Of a stretch of 33,249 nt of DNA, positions 1 to 7,565 are shown in pieces; position 1 is the first letter of the stretch, and every line of letters starts with the position of its first letter. Position numbers and translations under genes: made by a program. Source of the stretch: Rhodospirillales bacterium (GTDB lineage: Bacteria; Pseudomonadota; Gammaproteobacteria; Burkholderiales; Burkholderiaceae_D); NCBI GenBank assembly GCA_903970305.1, contig CAJCID010000244.1:1-33249 (forward strand), written 5' to 3'. The notes beneath the pieces were generated by a model, which made no database searches, was not told the DNA's origin, and was given only the letters and a program-made list of their open reading frames with translations.

Positions 1-154
1 ACAACTGGTCAAAATCGGGGACGGGCATGATGAGCACGCCCTTGCCCTTTGGAATGAAGACGAATTCTTGACCAGCTTCCCAACGCTGTTCGTCGCGAAC
101 TGCTTTGGGAATGGAGATTTGGAACTTACTCGATAGCGTTGTTGACGAGGCCAT
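1..154 (-). CDS. AbrB/MazE-type antitoxin, partial (C-terminus outside window)
   Basis: The reverse strand opens with ATG at 154 and stays open to the window edge, giving 51 residues. The sequence has the SpoVT-AbrB swapped-hairpin look: a Ser/Thr-rich start, then SSKFQISIPKAVRDEQRW, then a stretch ending in GVLIMPVP. This is typical of MazE/AbrB-like antitoxins that bind their own promoter and pair with a downstream PIN-domain or MazF toxin. The partner would lie to the left of the window and is not visible. An overlapping upstream ATG is out of frame, so the start at 154 is preferred. Family assignment is by motif only; it could be a stand-alone AbrB regulator. Confidence 0.7.
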   Translation of the reverse strand, partial: MASSTTLSSKFQISIPKAVRDEQRWEAGQEFVFIPKGKGVLIMPVPDFDQL

Positions 155-286
155 TTCTTACCCATGATTTATCGATATGATTCTAGTAAGAATGCGTGAA
201 AGAGGAGTTCCTGTCAAGTCTTGCCTGGTTGGACGTCGGACTGGATGGCAGTTGGCAGTTGTTCGCAGTCAGGCGAGTCGCACGAG

Positions 287-319
287 TCTATAAAGTACAA
301 ATCCTGTCCCCGCAACCAA
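287..319 (+). repeat. tRNA 3'-tail-like direct repeat, left copy
   Basis: This 33-bp stretch matches positions 2152-2184 at 32 of 33 bases. Its 3' part (AAATCCTGTCCCCGCAACCA) looks like the T-arm 3' strand, acceptor strand and CCA of an initiator tRNA-Met. The bases upstream do not fold into a tRNA body, so this is a tail, not a gene. Such tails are the usual footprint of integrases that target tRNA 3' ends. An attachment-site remnant is inferred, not shown. Confidence 0.6.
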
Positions 320-325
320 ATTTCA

Positions 326-365
326 ACGGCTCGGTTGCTCACGCAATCGGGCCGTTTTGGTTTTT
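326..365 (+). terminator. Intrinsic terminator after the left tRNA-like tail
   Basis: A 13-bp stem (ACGGCTCGGTTGC against GCAATCGGGCCGT, two G-U pairs) with a TCAC loop is followed by TTTTGGTTTTT. It sits 6 bases after the tRNA-like CCA, the normal place for a tRNA terminator. Confidence 0.65.
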
Positions 366-565
366 CGGATCTTTGGATTGCGCAGGCCTCGAACCGGCTC
401 GAAGGTGTCCTTCAACCAATCAAAGTTGTCGCCTGAAAGCCGAAAGCCGTCGCTGCGCATCCAGCCAGTCCGAGCACTGCTTAGGACATTCACTGTCTTG
501 AACCAAAAGCGACCTAAGACGCATCTGACCACTAACGAGCGCAACGACTTTCCTCTTGCCTAGGT

Positions 566-880
566 TCAAATCGCATGAAAGGCGTCATCGGGCCGGCCAC
601 CCTCCGACGTACCCAGCGTCTCATCCAGCCAGTCGTATATGCGCGCGAAGGCGAGCCGGCTGGCGCCCACCTCGCAGTGCGCGCCCGCCCCTTCGGCGTC
701 CGTGAACCTCAGCAGGGTCTTCGGACAGCTTAGGTGGTCAAACAACTGTTGCGCTTGGCCGTCGAAGAACAGGTCCTTCTCAGCCTCGCAGACCAGCGTC
801 GGGCACTTGATCTGTTCGGCGACGGCGTCGCGGAGGTGATAGGCCTGCGCTGCGGCCAGATACGCACGTGGCGTGGTTGT
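566..880 (-). pseudogene. Alpha/beta hydrolase, C-terminal remnant
   Basis: Reading leftward from about 880, the protein has the C-terminal half of an alpha/beta hydrolase: a segment with IKCPTLVCEAEKDLFF (strand with the acid residue of the triad), then FTDAEGAGAHCEVGASR (catalytic His region) and a final YDWLDETLG helix. The nucleophile Ser elbow and the N-terminal half are missing. The open frame continues upstream to 1192, but that part is the antisense of an integrase fragment and has no hydrolase character. The gene was therefore cut at about 880-900 by the neighbouring mobile-element debris. The original substrate cannot be told. Presumably non-functional. Confidence 0.65.
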
Positions 881-889
881 GCCAGTCGC

Positions 890-1132
890 ATACACTGTCG
901 GGGCCTGCCACGCGGGTGCTCGCGCAGCGTGCCTACGAGCACTTTGGTGATGCCCGTTACGAGCGCCTGGCGCAGATCTCGGTGTCACACCTGTATAACC
1001 TGCGCGCCAGTGAGCCCTATCAGAGTCGCCGCATGGTGTGGACCAAGACGCGTCCATCGCCGGTCGCGATCGGCATGCGCCGCGCGCCGGCGCCAGAAGG
1101 CTTGCCTGGCTACATTCGCATCGACACCGTTC
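890..1132 (+). pseudogene. DDE integrase/transposase fragment (ISNCY-like)
   Basis: From about 901 the forward frame encodes GPATRVLAQRAYEHFG, then SHLYNLRASEPYQSRR, then a segment ending GYIRIDTVH. This resembles the region just before and at the first catalytic Asp of integrase-type transposases of the ISNCY/IS481 kind. The N-terminal helix-turn-helix part and everything after the first Asp are missing. The fragment abuts the broken hydrolase on the left and switches to a different transposase family at about 1132. It is too short to be active. The exact IS family is uncertain. Confidence 0.55.
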
Positions 1133-1378
1133 ACTTCGCTGTCCGGGGGCGAGGCGCACGACGCACCCGAGGGGCGAAGCTGCTGCAGTCACTGGGCGGC
1201 CCGGATCGCCCGATGCATCTGATCATGGACCGCGCCTATGAAGGTGACGAAACCCGGCCGCTGGCGGCTCAAGGGATTTCGCCGCATCTTTTCGCGCTTT
1301 GAGAAGCTCGACGTAATGTTCACGGGGTTTTATTCATTTCGCCCTAATCGTCGATCGACTTCGATAGTGTTAACAGGC
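1133..1378 (+). mobile_element. IS5-family transposase remnant with deletions and frameshifts
   Basis: Pieces of an IS5-type DDE transposase appear in three frames in the right order. First comes SGGEAHDAPEG (about 1142-1180), then after a one-base loss MHLIMDRAYEGDET (about 1213-1254), then after an internal deletion RLKGFRRIFSRFEKLDVMF (about 1265-1321), and finally FALIVDRLR before a stop at about 1370. The catalytic core between the second Asp and the Glu is gone. The first piece is joined directly to the ISNCY-like fragment, so one open frame (868-1302) spans two unrelated transposase families. This is debris, not a functional element. Confidence 0.65.
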
Positions 1379-1379
1379 C

Positions 1380-1805
1380 CTAGTCCAAAACCCACGGATT
1401 CAGCAGCGCCGCGCCAGAATTCTCAACATCGCGAATATTCCGAGTGACCAATGTGAGTCCGTGGTCGATTGCAGTCGCCGCGATCAAAGTATCGATCACG
1501 GGAAGGGGTCGCTCTGCTGAAAGTTCGCCCCATCGGCGAGCTATGGCCGCATTGATCGGAAGGATTCTGTCGGCAAAGATCGCTTCCAGGCCGTCCACCC
1601 ACCGGCCGAGGCTTTCCGATGAGGAAACATCTCTTTGGCGCTTTGACATCACGCCTTTTCTTAGCTCGCCGAAAGTAAGTGCGCTGAGAAAAAGATCTTC
1701 GCTACGGGTTGTCGCCAGAAATACCAGAACCCTTTCGTCGGGTCGTACTTTCCGAGTTTCCGAAATTACATTGGTGTCGAGGAGATAGCGCGTCGATTCG
1801 TTCAA
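1380..1805 (-). CDS. vapC: VapC-family PIN-domain toxin ribonuclease
   Basis: A 141-residue PIN-domain protein. The N-terminus YLLDTNVISE carries the first conserved acidic residue. Further acidic positions follow in the FGELRKG helix, and VIDTLIAATAIDHG with TLVTRN near the C-terminus is the usual PIN active-site pattern. These proteins cleave RNA in a Mg-dependent way and are held inactive by their antitoxin. The start is TTG at 1805, inside the stop of the upstream antitoxin gene (TTGA, 4-base overlap), so the toxin is translationally coupled and probably weakly started. The fold resembles FitB-type VapC. All key residues seem present, so it is likely functional despite the decayed surroundings. 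Confidence 0.85.
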   Translation of the reverse strand: MNESTRYLLDTNVISETRKVRPDERVLVFLATTRSEDLFLSALTFGELRKGVMSKRQRDVSSSESLGRWVDGLEAIFADRILPINAAIARRWGELSAERPLPVIDTLIAATAIDHGLTLVTRNIRDVENSGAALLNPWVLD

Positions 1806-2047
1806 ATCTCGACACTCCGCCCTTGATCGTCATCGCGTTCGATCGCGAAATCTTCCACTTTCGGGCCACCGAGCAGATAAGACTTGAAGTCTGGCTTCAA
1901 GGCTGCGAGTGCACGATACTCGTCGATTGAAACTACGACGGCACGTTCGACGCCGTGGCGCGTTATGGTCTGCGGTCCCTCAGATTGCGCGCGTTCAATT
2001 ACCTCGCTCAGGTGAGTTTTCGCGTCTTGTAAGGGCCAATGTTTCAT
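1802..2047 (-). CDS. Phd/YefM-family antitoxin
   Basis: An 81-residue antitoxin. MKHWPLQDAKTHLSEVIERA is the typical Phd/YefM opening that forms the DNA-binding half, followed by GPQTITRHGVERAVVVS. The C-terminal part (from about residue 50) is the toxin-binding tail. The ATG at 2047 is chosen because GGAA lies about 8 bases upstream; the frame stays open to 2077 without a better site. The antitoxin gene comes first and overlaps vapC by 4 bases, the normal order for conditional cooperativity. It most likely represses its own promoter, which would lie in 2048-2150. Pairing of Phd antitoxins with PIN toxins is well known. Confidence 0.85.
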   Translation of the reverse strand: MKHWPLQDAKTHLSEVIERAQSEGPQTITRHGVERAVVVSIDEYRALAALKPDFKSYLLGGPKVEDFAIERDDDQGRSVEI

Positions 2048-2151
2048 AGCAATTTCCGGTCGTTTCAACCATTCCAACTATAGTATCACCAAAATGGTCG
2101 CTTTTGCCACATTCAGCGTAATTTCGACCAGAATCAATGGATTAGAATTGG

Positions 2152-2184
2152 TCTATGAAGTACAAATCCTGTCCCCGCAACCAA
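2152..2184 (+). repeat. tRNA 3'-tail-like direct repeat, right copy
   Basis: Second copy of the 33-bp repeat at 287-319, one mismatch. It ends in the same tRNA-like acceptor strand and CCA. The flanking bases on both sides differ from those of the left copy, so the shared unit is limited to the tail. The two copies bracket the hydrolase fragment, the IS debris and the Phd/VapC pair, about 1.87 kb apart. Confidence 0.6.
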
Positions 2185-2198
2185 TTTTGTATACTGAA

Positions 2199-2235
2199 CC
2201 AAAAGGCCGCTCTCACCGAGCGGCCTTTTGGCTTT
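2199..2235 (+). terminator. Intrinsic terminator after the right tRNA-like tail
   Basis: A perfect 14-bp stem (CCAAAAGGCCGCTC with its complement GAGCGGCCTTTTGG) and a 5-base loop, followed by CTTT. It lies 14 bases after the tRNA-like tail and differs in sequence from the terminator at 326-365. The A-rich and T-rich arms mean it may act in both directions. Confidence 0.65.
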
Positions 2236-2265
2236 GGTCGCCAGCGACAGGATGCCGGCCAAACG

Positions 2266-2618
2266 ACCAACTCGCCAAAGCGCGCGCTGCCGTGAAAGCC
2301 GCCGGTCACACGCAGTTGGAACGGTCGGAACGTCTTGAACTGCCGAAGGGGCGCGTTGCCATCGGCACCATGCACCTTGCAAAGGGCCTCGAATACAAGG
2401 CAGTCGCCGTCATGGCCTGCGATGACGACGTACTGCCCTTGCAGGAGCGAATCGAAACTGTTGCCGACGAATCCGAACTCGATGAAGTCCACGACACCGA
2501 ACGCAACTTGTTCTATGTCGCATGCACCAGAGCCCGCGACCGATTGTTGGTCAGCGGTGTTAAGCCCGCTTCTGAGTTCCTAGCAGACTTGGCAGATACG
2601 CGCCCGCGGGCCGCATGA
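2266..2618 (+). pseudogene. UvrD/Rep-type superfamily I helicase, C-terminal remnant
   Basis: The frame from about 2266 to the stop at 2618 encodes the last third of an SF1 DNA helicase domain: GTMHLAKGLEYKAVAVM (motif V region), DTERNLFYVACTRARDRLLV (motif VI with the arginine that touches ATP), then a short tail. Walker A, motifs II to IV and the N-terminal domains are absent. The open frame starts at 2094 and runs through the tRNA-like tail and terminator before reaching helicase sequence, which is an accident of frame and not a real fusion. The join lies shortly after the terminator at 2235. The remnant marks the far side of the decayed element and is presumably silent. Confidence 0.7.
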
Positions 2619-3087
2619 CGGTTTCACCTAGAAAGCCCCGTCTTCAATATAACCGCGCAGTGTTCAAATGCCCCTGCATCAGACTCTAGCAAGTTACCGG
2701 CCGGGTCGAGGACGTCCAGCGCATCATTAACGCGGCGACTATTTTGCCCGACCGCCTAGCGCGTTAGCACAGCCCGCCGCGCATTGCGCGAATCACGTCC
2801 CTTGGAAAACACGACCATCGCGGCGGAGCCGGCGTCAAGCCACGCACGCGCGGTACGGGAAGCGAGCGCAGGTACCTTTACCGGGCCCGACTCGAAGGAC
2901 CTCATCACGACGCAGGAGGCAGATTTCAGACGATTGGATTCGTACCTTGGCCCTGCTGCGCGCCGAGCCGGTCGAGAAATTCCGCGGCCTCGTAAATTTG
3001 ATGGGGCAAAACCTGCACGACTCCCAGATCGAGGGTCATCGCGCGCTCGTCATCAGCATCGAGGCTCGGTTCGCCAACCACGCGAGC
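2619..3087. other. No recognisable gene
   Basis: After the helicase remnant there are open frames on the forward strand (for example 2784-3173 and 2947-3141), but none has recognisable motifs, a good ribosome-binding site or plausible composition. The region is probably further debris. Confidence 0.5.
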
Positions 3088-3294
3088 TCAGCGCGGAGGC
3101 CTTTGCTGGGGGGCTACAGCGGAATCGTTGTCACGGGATAACACCTGGACTCGGGCAAACACGATCAGGATAGCGGCGGACGTCATGAACGCACCCATGA
3201 TCGAGGTCAAATGGAATTGCGAGTCCAGACCGATCACCATGAGGAGGGGCCCGAAAGAGGCCAAAGCAGGGACGACTGCCATGAATTTCTGCAT
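3088..3294 (-). CDS. Small hydrophobic membrane protein, function unknown
   Basis: A 68-residue frame starting with ATG at 3294, preceded by TTGGAG at a spacing of about 8 bases, which is a good ribosome-binding site. Residues 5-22 and about 30-50 are hydrophobic and could form two membrane helices joined by a short polar turn (GLDSQFHLTS). The last 18 residues are polar and low in complexity. No family is recognised. It stands alone, with no operon partner, at the edge of the decayed zone and upstream of nothing on its own strand except the remnants. It may be a genuine small inner-membrane protein or a chance frame. Confidence 0.4.
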   Translation of the reverse strand: MQKFMAVVPALASFGPLLMVIGLDSQFHLTSIMGAFMTSAAILIVFARVQVLSRDNDSAVAPQQRPPR

Positions 3295-3575
3295 AGGGTT
3301 GCTCCAATCGGGTGGGCAAATGACGGCGCGTCAAAACGTATCCGCGAAACCATTATCGCAGGAAAAGGTTGCAGGCGACGCGCCCTTGCCTTTCCATCGG
3401 AAGCACGTGAGCGCGCCAAGCTGGTGCAGGACCGACCCTCAGCGGCAACCCGGATCCGGACGCACTCCGGGATCATTCAACGCGCTCTCGTGGCCCGTTC
3501 CCGGCCCGTCCCTGAGCGGAGATTTTGTGCCAGCAAGTAGCGAGCGGGCCGTCTGAACCGTGACCTGCATGGGGC

Positions 3576-4892
3576 TCAGGGTTTGGTCTCTCCTAAGAGC
3601 CCCATCGCGTGGAACAGGCGCTCGTTGCGTTGGTGCTTGCGCATCACCAGCAGCATCGTGGAGCAGACGAAGCCGCCGAAGAGCACGATCACGGTCCGCA
3701 CGTTCAGATCGAAACGCACCAGGACCGCGTAGAGGCAGAGCATCGTCAATACAGAAAGATTTTCGTTGAAGTTCTGCACGGCGATCGAATGTCCCGCGCT
3801 CATGAGTACATGGCCGCGATGCTGCAAGAGCGCGTTCATCGGTACCACGAAGTAGCCCGCCATCGCGCCGATCATGATCAGAAACGCGCTGGTGAAGAGC
3901 ATGTACAAGGGGATGTGCTGGCCGAGCAAGACCAGGTCGACGTCCGGAAAATAGTCGCGCCGGAACAAGGCGAGCATCATGACGGCCGCCCCCATTGCAA
4001 CACCATAGGGGAGAACGCACAGGGATTTTTTCAGAGGGACGCGCGCTGCAGCGAGCATCGCCCCGAGTGCGACGCCAACGGCTACGACCGCCTGGAGGAT
4101 GGCACCCTTGGAGAGATCCAGGCCCAGTACCTGAGCGGCCCACTTCAAGACGATGAACTGCAAGGTCGCACCGGCACCCCAGAAGAGGGTCGTGACGGCC
4201 AGAGAGATCTGCCCCAGGCGATCGTGCCAGAGCGTGCGGTAGCAGGTCGCGAAGTCCGTGATCAGCTTGGCGGGATTGCGTTCCTGGTGGGGGTAATGCG
4301 CGCCGGTGTCGACGATATGCAGGTTGACGAACGCGGCGATCAGATAGATGAGGGCGATGATCGAGATCGCCGCCTGCGCAGGCGTCGCGATGCTGTCAGA
4401 GGTCAAAGGTACTTCGAACGAGAGCAGCATGCCCGAGATCTTGGGGCTGATGAGGATGCCGCCGAGAACCGTACCGAGGATGATCGAACCCACCGTCAGG
4501 CCCTCGATCCAGCCGTTGGCCGCCACCAGGTCCTCGGCGGGCAGGAGTTCGGTCAGAATCCCGTACTTCGCCGGCGAATAGGCGGCCGCTCCGAAGCCGA
4601 CCACCGCATAGGACAAGAGCGGATGCATGCCCAAGAACATCAGGATGCAGCCGGCGATCTTGATCGTGTTCGTGATGAACATCACCCGGCCCTTGGGCAT
4701 GGAGTCGGCGAACGCGCCCACAAAGGCGGCCAGGAGCACGTAGGACAACACGAAGAACAGCTTCAGCAGCGGTGTCATCCAGTCTGCCGCGCGCCTTTCG
4801 ACGAGCAATGCGATGGCGGCGATCAGCAGGGCATTGTCGGCGAGCGACGAAAAAAATTGCGCCGCCATGATGGTGTAGAAGCCGCGTTTCAT
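3576..4892 (-). CDS. lplT: Lysophospholipid transporter LplT (MFS)
   Basis: A 438-residue major-facilitator protein with about twelve hydrophobic segments. The N-terminus MKRGFYTIMAAQFFSSLADN matches the LplT opening, and GAAAYSPAKYGILTELLP is the conserved substrate-translocation region of the family. LplT flips lysophosphatidylethanolamine and related lysolipids across the inner membrane for re-acylation. The start at 4892 is preferred over an upstream in-frame ATG (5024), because AAGGA lies 4 bases before it and the family begins there. There is no fused or adjacent acyltransferase (aas), so the partner enzyme must be elsewhere. The gene is divergent from alr with 241 bases between the starts, a known betaproteobacterial arrangement. 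Confidence 0.9.
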   Translation of the reverse strand: MKRGFYTIMAAQFFSSLADNALLIAAIALLVERRAADWMTPLLKLFFVLSYVLLAAFVGAFADSMPKGRVMFITNTIKIAGCILMFLGMHPLLSYAVVGFGAAAYSPAKYGILTELLPAEDLVAANGWIEGLTVGSIILGTVLGGILISPKISGMLLSFEVPLTSDSIATPAQAAISIIALIYLIAAFVNLHIVDTGAHYPHQERNPAKLITDFATCYRTLWHDRLGQISLAVTTLFWGAGATLQFIVLKWAAQVLGLDLSKGAILQAVVAVGVALGAMLAAARVPLKKSLCVLPYGVAMGAAVMMLALFRRDYFPDVDLVLLGQHIPLYMLFTSAFLIMIGAMAGYFVVPMNALLQHRGHVLMSAGHSIAVQNFNENLSVLTMLCLYAVLVRFDLNVRTVIVLFGGFVCSTMLLVMRKHQRNERLFHAMGLLGETKP

Positions 4893-4976
4893 TGGGTCCT
4901 TCAGGTTCGCTGTGGCCACAGCAAAGCGCGCGGGCTTGTGACGGTGCTCTCTATTAGGTATGGCTCCGCGCGATGC

Positions 4977-5005
4977 TTTATAACACGAATCGACAGGTGC
5001 CGAAA
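4977..5005 (-). promoter_or_regulatory. Possible sigma-70 promoter for lplT
   Basis: On the reverse strand TATAAA (4982-4977) lies 17 bases after TTTCGG (5005-5000). The -10 is good and the -35 weak. It sits about 85 bases upstream of the lplT start, in the divergent intergenic space. Confidence 0.3.
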
Positions 5006-5133
5006 CCTGACCTTTCAGCCCCATAATTCTGCGCTAGGTGCTCGGAATTCAACGTAAACTATTGTCAAGTTCCGCCCTTCGAAGCAACGCCGCACAAGCG
5101 GTTCTTCGAATCCACCGCAGCGCCCCACTTCTC

Positions 5134-6204
5134 ATGCCGCGCCCGATACTCGCCCTCATTTCGCCCGATGCCATCGCACACAACCTCAAGGCCATCCGGC
5201 TCTGCGCTCCCGGTGCGCGCGTCTGGGGCGTCGTCAAGGCCAACGCCTATGGTCATGGTCTGGCGCGCGTCTTGCCGGGATTGTTGGCGGCCGACGGGCT
5301 TGCCATGCTCGATCTCGCCGAGGCGCACCTGCTGCGTGAACTCGGCTATGGGGGCCCGATTCTCTTGCTCGAAGGACTCTTCGAGCCCGCCGACCTGGCT
5401 GTCGCGATCCAGCTTGGTGCAACCGTCGTTGTGCATTGCAATGAACAGATCAGACTCCTTGCAAACTGGGTCGGCCCGGGCCACATCGATGTCTACCTGA
5501 AGTTCAATAGTGGCATGAATCGTCTGGGCTTCTCGGCCCAGAAGCTGCACTCGGCATGGCAGGCGCTGCGCGCCCTGCCTCTCGTGGGCGCCATCACTTT
5601 GATGACCCACTTCGCACGTGCCGAGAGGAGCGACGGAGTCGATGAGGACCTGGCCCGCTTTCACGCAGCCATCGGAGCGCTTCCCGGGGAACGGTCGCTG
5701 TCGAACTCTGCGGCCACGGTCTTGCATCCGGCCGCGCGCGGCGATTGGGTCCGGCCCGGAATCGCGCTCTACGGTACTTCGCCCTTCGCCTCCCAAAGCG
5801 CGGCAGTGCTTGGCCTGCGCGCCGCGATGACGCTGCAAAGCGAGCTGATCGCGGTGCAGGACCTCGCCCCCGGAGATGCCGTCGGCTATGGGGGACGGTT
5901 TGTCGCAAGCCGCGCCATGCGAATCGGCATCGTCGCCTGTGGCTACGCCGATGGCTATCCGCGTAGCGCGCCGGACGGCACACCCATTGTCGTGGGCGGC
6001 AGGCGCACGCGACTTGTGGGCACCGTCTCGATGGACATGCTGACCGTGGACCTGGCGGAGCTTCCCGACGCTCGCGTGGGCACGCCCGTCGAACTTTGGG
6101 GGGGCCAGCTCTCGGTCGACGATGTCGCGGCTGCCGCCGGCACGGTCAGCTATGAGCTCTTGTGTGCCTTGGCGCCGCGCGTGCCCACTCGTCTGGCGCC
6201 CTGA
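5134..6204 (+). CDS. alr: Alanine racemase
   Basis: A 356-residue fold-type III PLP racemase that makes D-alanine for peptidoglycan. The PLP lysine is K35 in VVKANAYGHG, and the second catalytic base is Y252 in VGYGGRF. MNRLGF and CGYADGYPR are other family landmarks, and VSMDMLTVDL lies in the C-terminal beta domain. The length is normal. The ATG at 5134 is chosen because MPRPILALISPDAI matches the usual start; the frame is open further upstream without family resemblance. The stop overlaps the radA start by one base (TGATG), so the two are translationally coupled. No clear promoter is seen in front. Confidence 0.95.
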   Translation: MPRPILALISPDAIAHNLKAIRLCAPGARVWGVVKANAYGHGLARVLPGLLAADGLAMLDLAEAHLLRELGYGGPILLLEGLFEPADLAVAIQLGATVVVHCNEQIRLLANWVGPGHIDVYLKFNSGMNRLGFSAQKLHSAWQALRALPLVGAITLMTHFARAERSDGVDEDLARFHAAIGALPGERSLSNSAATVLHPAARGDWVRPGIALYGTSPFASQSAAVLGLRAAMTLQSELIAVQDLAPGDAVGYGGRFVASRAMRIGIVACGYADGYPRSAPDGTPIVVGGRRTRLVGTVSMDMLTVDLAELPDARVGTPVELWGGQLSVDDVAAAAGTVSYELLCALAPRVPTRLAP

Positions 6205-7565
6205 TGGCCAAAGCGAAGTCAGTCTATCTCTGCAGCGAATGTGGTGGCCAGACGCTCAAGTGGCAGGGACAATGCCCGCATTGCCAGGCCTGGAATACGC
6301 TAGTCGAGGGTGCGGCCGAGGCCAACAAGACCCATCGCTTTAGCGCGCTCAGCGAACTTGCCCCCGTGCGGGTGCTCGGCGCGATCGAGGCCGAGGACGT
6401 GCCGCGCTTTCCGACAGGCATCGGGGAGTTCGACCGGGTGCTCGGCGGAGGCCTGGTACCAGGAGGAGTCGTTCTCATTGGCGGAGATCCTGGGATCGGC
6501 AAGTCGACGCTGCTCTTGCAGGCGCTTGGCTTCATGTCGCGGCAGCGCAGGGCGCTGTACGTGACCGGAGAGGAGTCTGGCGCACAACTGGCGCTGCGCG
6601 CCCGGCGCCTGGGGGTCGAAGGCACGACCTTGAAGATCCTCGCGGAAATCCAGCTGGAGAGAATCCAGGCCACCCTGGTTGCCGAGCGGCCCGAGGTCGC
6701 CGTGGTCGACTCGATCCAGACGCTCTACTCGGAGGCCTTGAATTCGGCGCCCGGCTCGGTCGCCCAGGTGCGCGAATGCGCGGCGCACCTGACCCGGATC
6801 GCCAAACAGACCGGAACCACGATCATTCTCGTGGGACATGTGACCAAGGAGGGCGCCTTAGCAGGTCCGCGCGTGCTCGAACATATCGTTGACACCGTGC
6901 TCTACTTCGAAGGCGATACCCATTCCTCGTTCCGGCTGGTACGCGCCTTTAAGAACCGCTTCGGGGCGGTCAACGAGTTGGGTGTCTTCGCGATGACCGA
7001 ACGCGGTCTGAAAGGCGTCGCCAACCCTTCGGCGCTATTTCTGTCGCAGCATCAGGGACCCGTGGCTGGCACCTGTGTGCTGGCGACCCAGGAGGGCTCG
7101 AGGCCGCTTCTGGTCGAGATCCAGGCCCTCGTTGACACCGCGCACGTCGCCAACCCCAGGCGGCTGTCGGTCGGTCTCGAGCAGAACCGCCTCGCTCTTC
7201 TCTTGGCGGTCTTGCACCGCCACGCCGGAATCGCCTGCTACGACCAGGACGTCTTCATCAACGCGGTCGGAGGAGTCAAGATCGCCGAACCCGCGGCCGA
7301 TCTCGCGGTGTTGTGCGCGATCCAGTCCTCGCTCAGCGATCGCGCCTTGGCGCGCGGCCTTGTCGTGTTCGGCGAGGTCGGTCTGGCAGGCGAGATCCGG
7401 CCGGCCCCGCGCGGTCAGGAGCGCTTGAAGGAGGCGGCCAAACTCGGCTTTGCGCATGCCCTCATTCCCAGGGCGAACGCGCCCAAGCAGCCCATCGAGG
7501 GATTGACTGTGCATGCCGTGGACCGGATCGACGAGGCGCTCGGGCGGCTGCGCGAGATGAGCTAG
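6204..7565 (+). CDS. radA: DNA repair protein RadA
   Basis: A 453-residue RadA/Sms protein that drives branch migration in recombinational repair. It has the N-terminal zinc finger (C10, C13, C24, C27), a RecA-like ATPase with Walker A GDPGIGKST at residues 94-102, the RadA-specific KNRFG motif at 250-254, and a C-terminal Lon-protease-like domain that lacks peptidase function in the family. The start ATG at 6204 overlaps the alr stop. At the other end its TAG stop shares the palindrome CTAG with the stop of the convergent hpnE gene, a 4-base overlap, leaving no room for a terminator between them. Confidence 0.95.
   Translation: MAKAKSVYLCSECGGQTLKWQGQCPHCQAWNTLVEGAAEANKTHRFSALSELAPVRVLGAIEAEDVPRFPTGIGEFDRVLGGGLVPGGVVLIGGDPGIGKSTLLLQALGFMSRQRRALYVTGEESGAQLALRARRLGVEGTTLKILAEIQLERIQATLVAERPEVAVVDSIQTLYSEALNSAPGSVAQVRECAAHLTRIAKQTGTTIILVGHVTKEGALAGPRVLEHIVDTVLYFEGDTHSSFRLVRAFKNRFGAVNELGVFAMTERGLKGVANPSALFLSQHQGPVAGTCVLATQEGSRPLLVEIQALVDTAHVANPRRLSVGLEQNRLALLLAVLHRHAGIACYDQDVFINAVGGVKIAEPAADLAVLCAIQSSLSDRALARGLVVFGEVGLAGEIRPAPRGQERLKEAAKLGFAHALIPRANAPKQPIEGLTVHAVDRIDEALGRLREMS

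Noticed and set aside
287-319. An intact tRNA gene
   Set aside because: Only the 3' part is tRNA-like; the T-stem 5' strand, anticodon arm and D-arm are absent in both copies.
196-563. Small forward frames over the left tRNA-like tail
   Set aside because: They read through the tRNA tail and terminator and have no protein character.
2784-3173. A possible 129-residue gene
   Set aside because: No motifs, no good ribosome-binding site, and two other frames are equally open.
3609-5057. A 482-codon forward open frame opposite lplT
   Set aside because: It is antisense to a clear MFS transporter, is very rich in Arg, Glu, His and Gln, and has no family motifs. High GC keeps it open.
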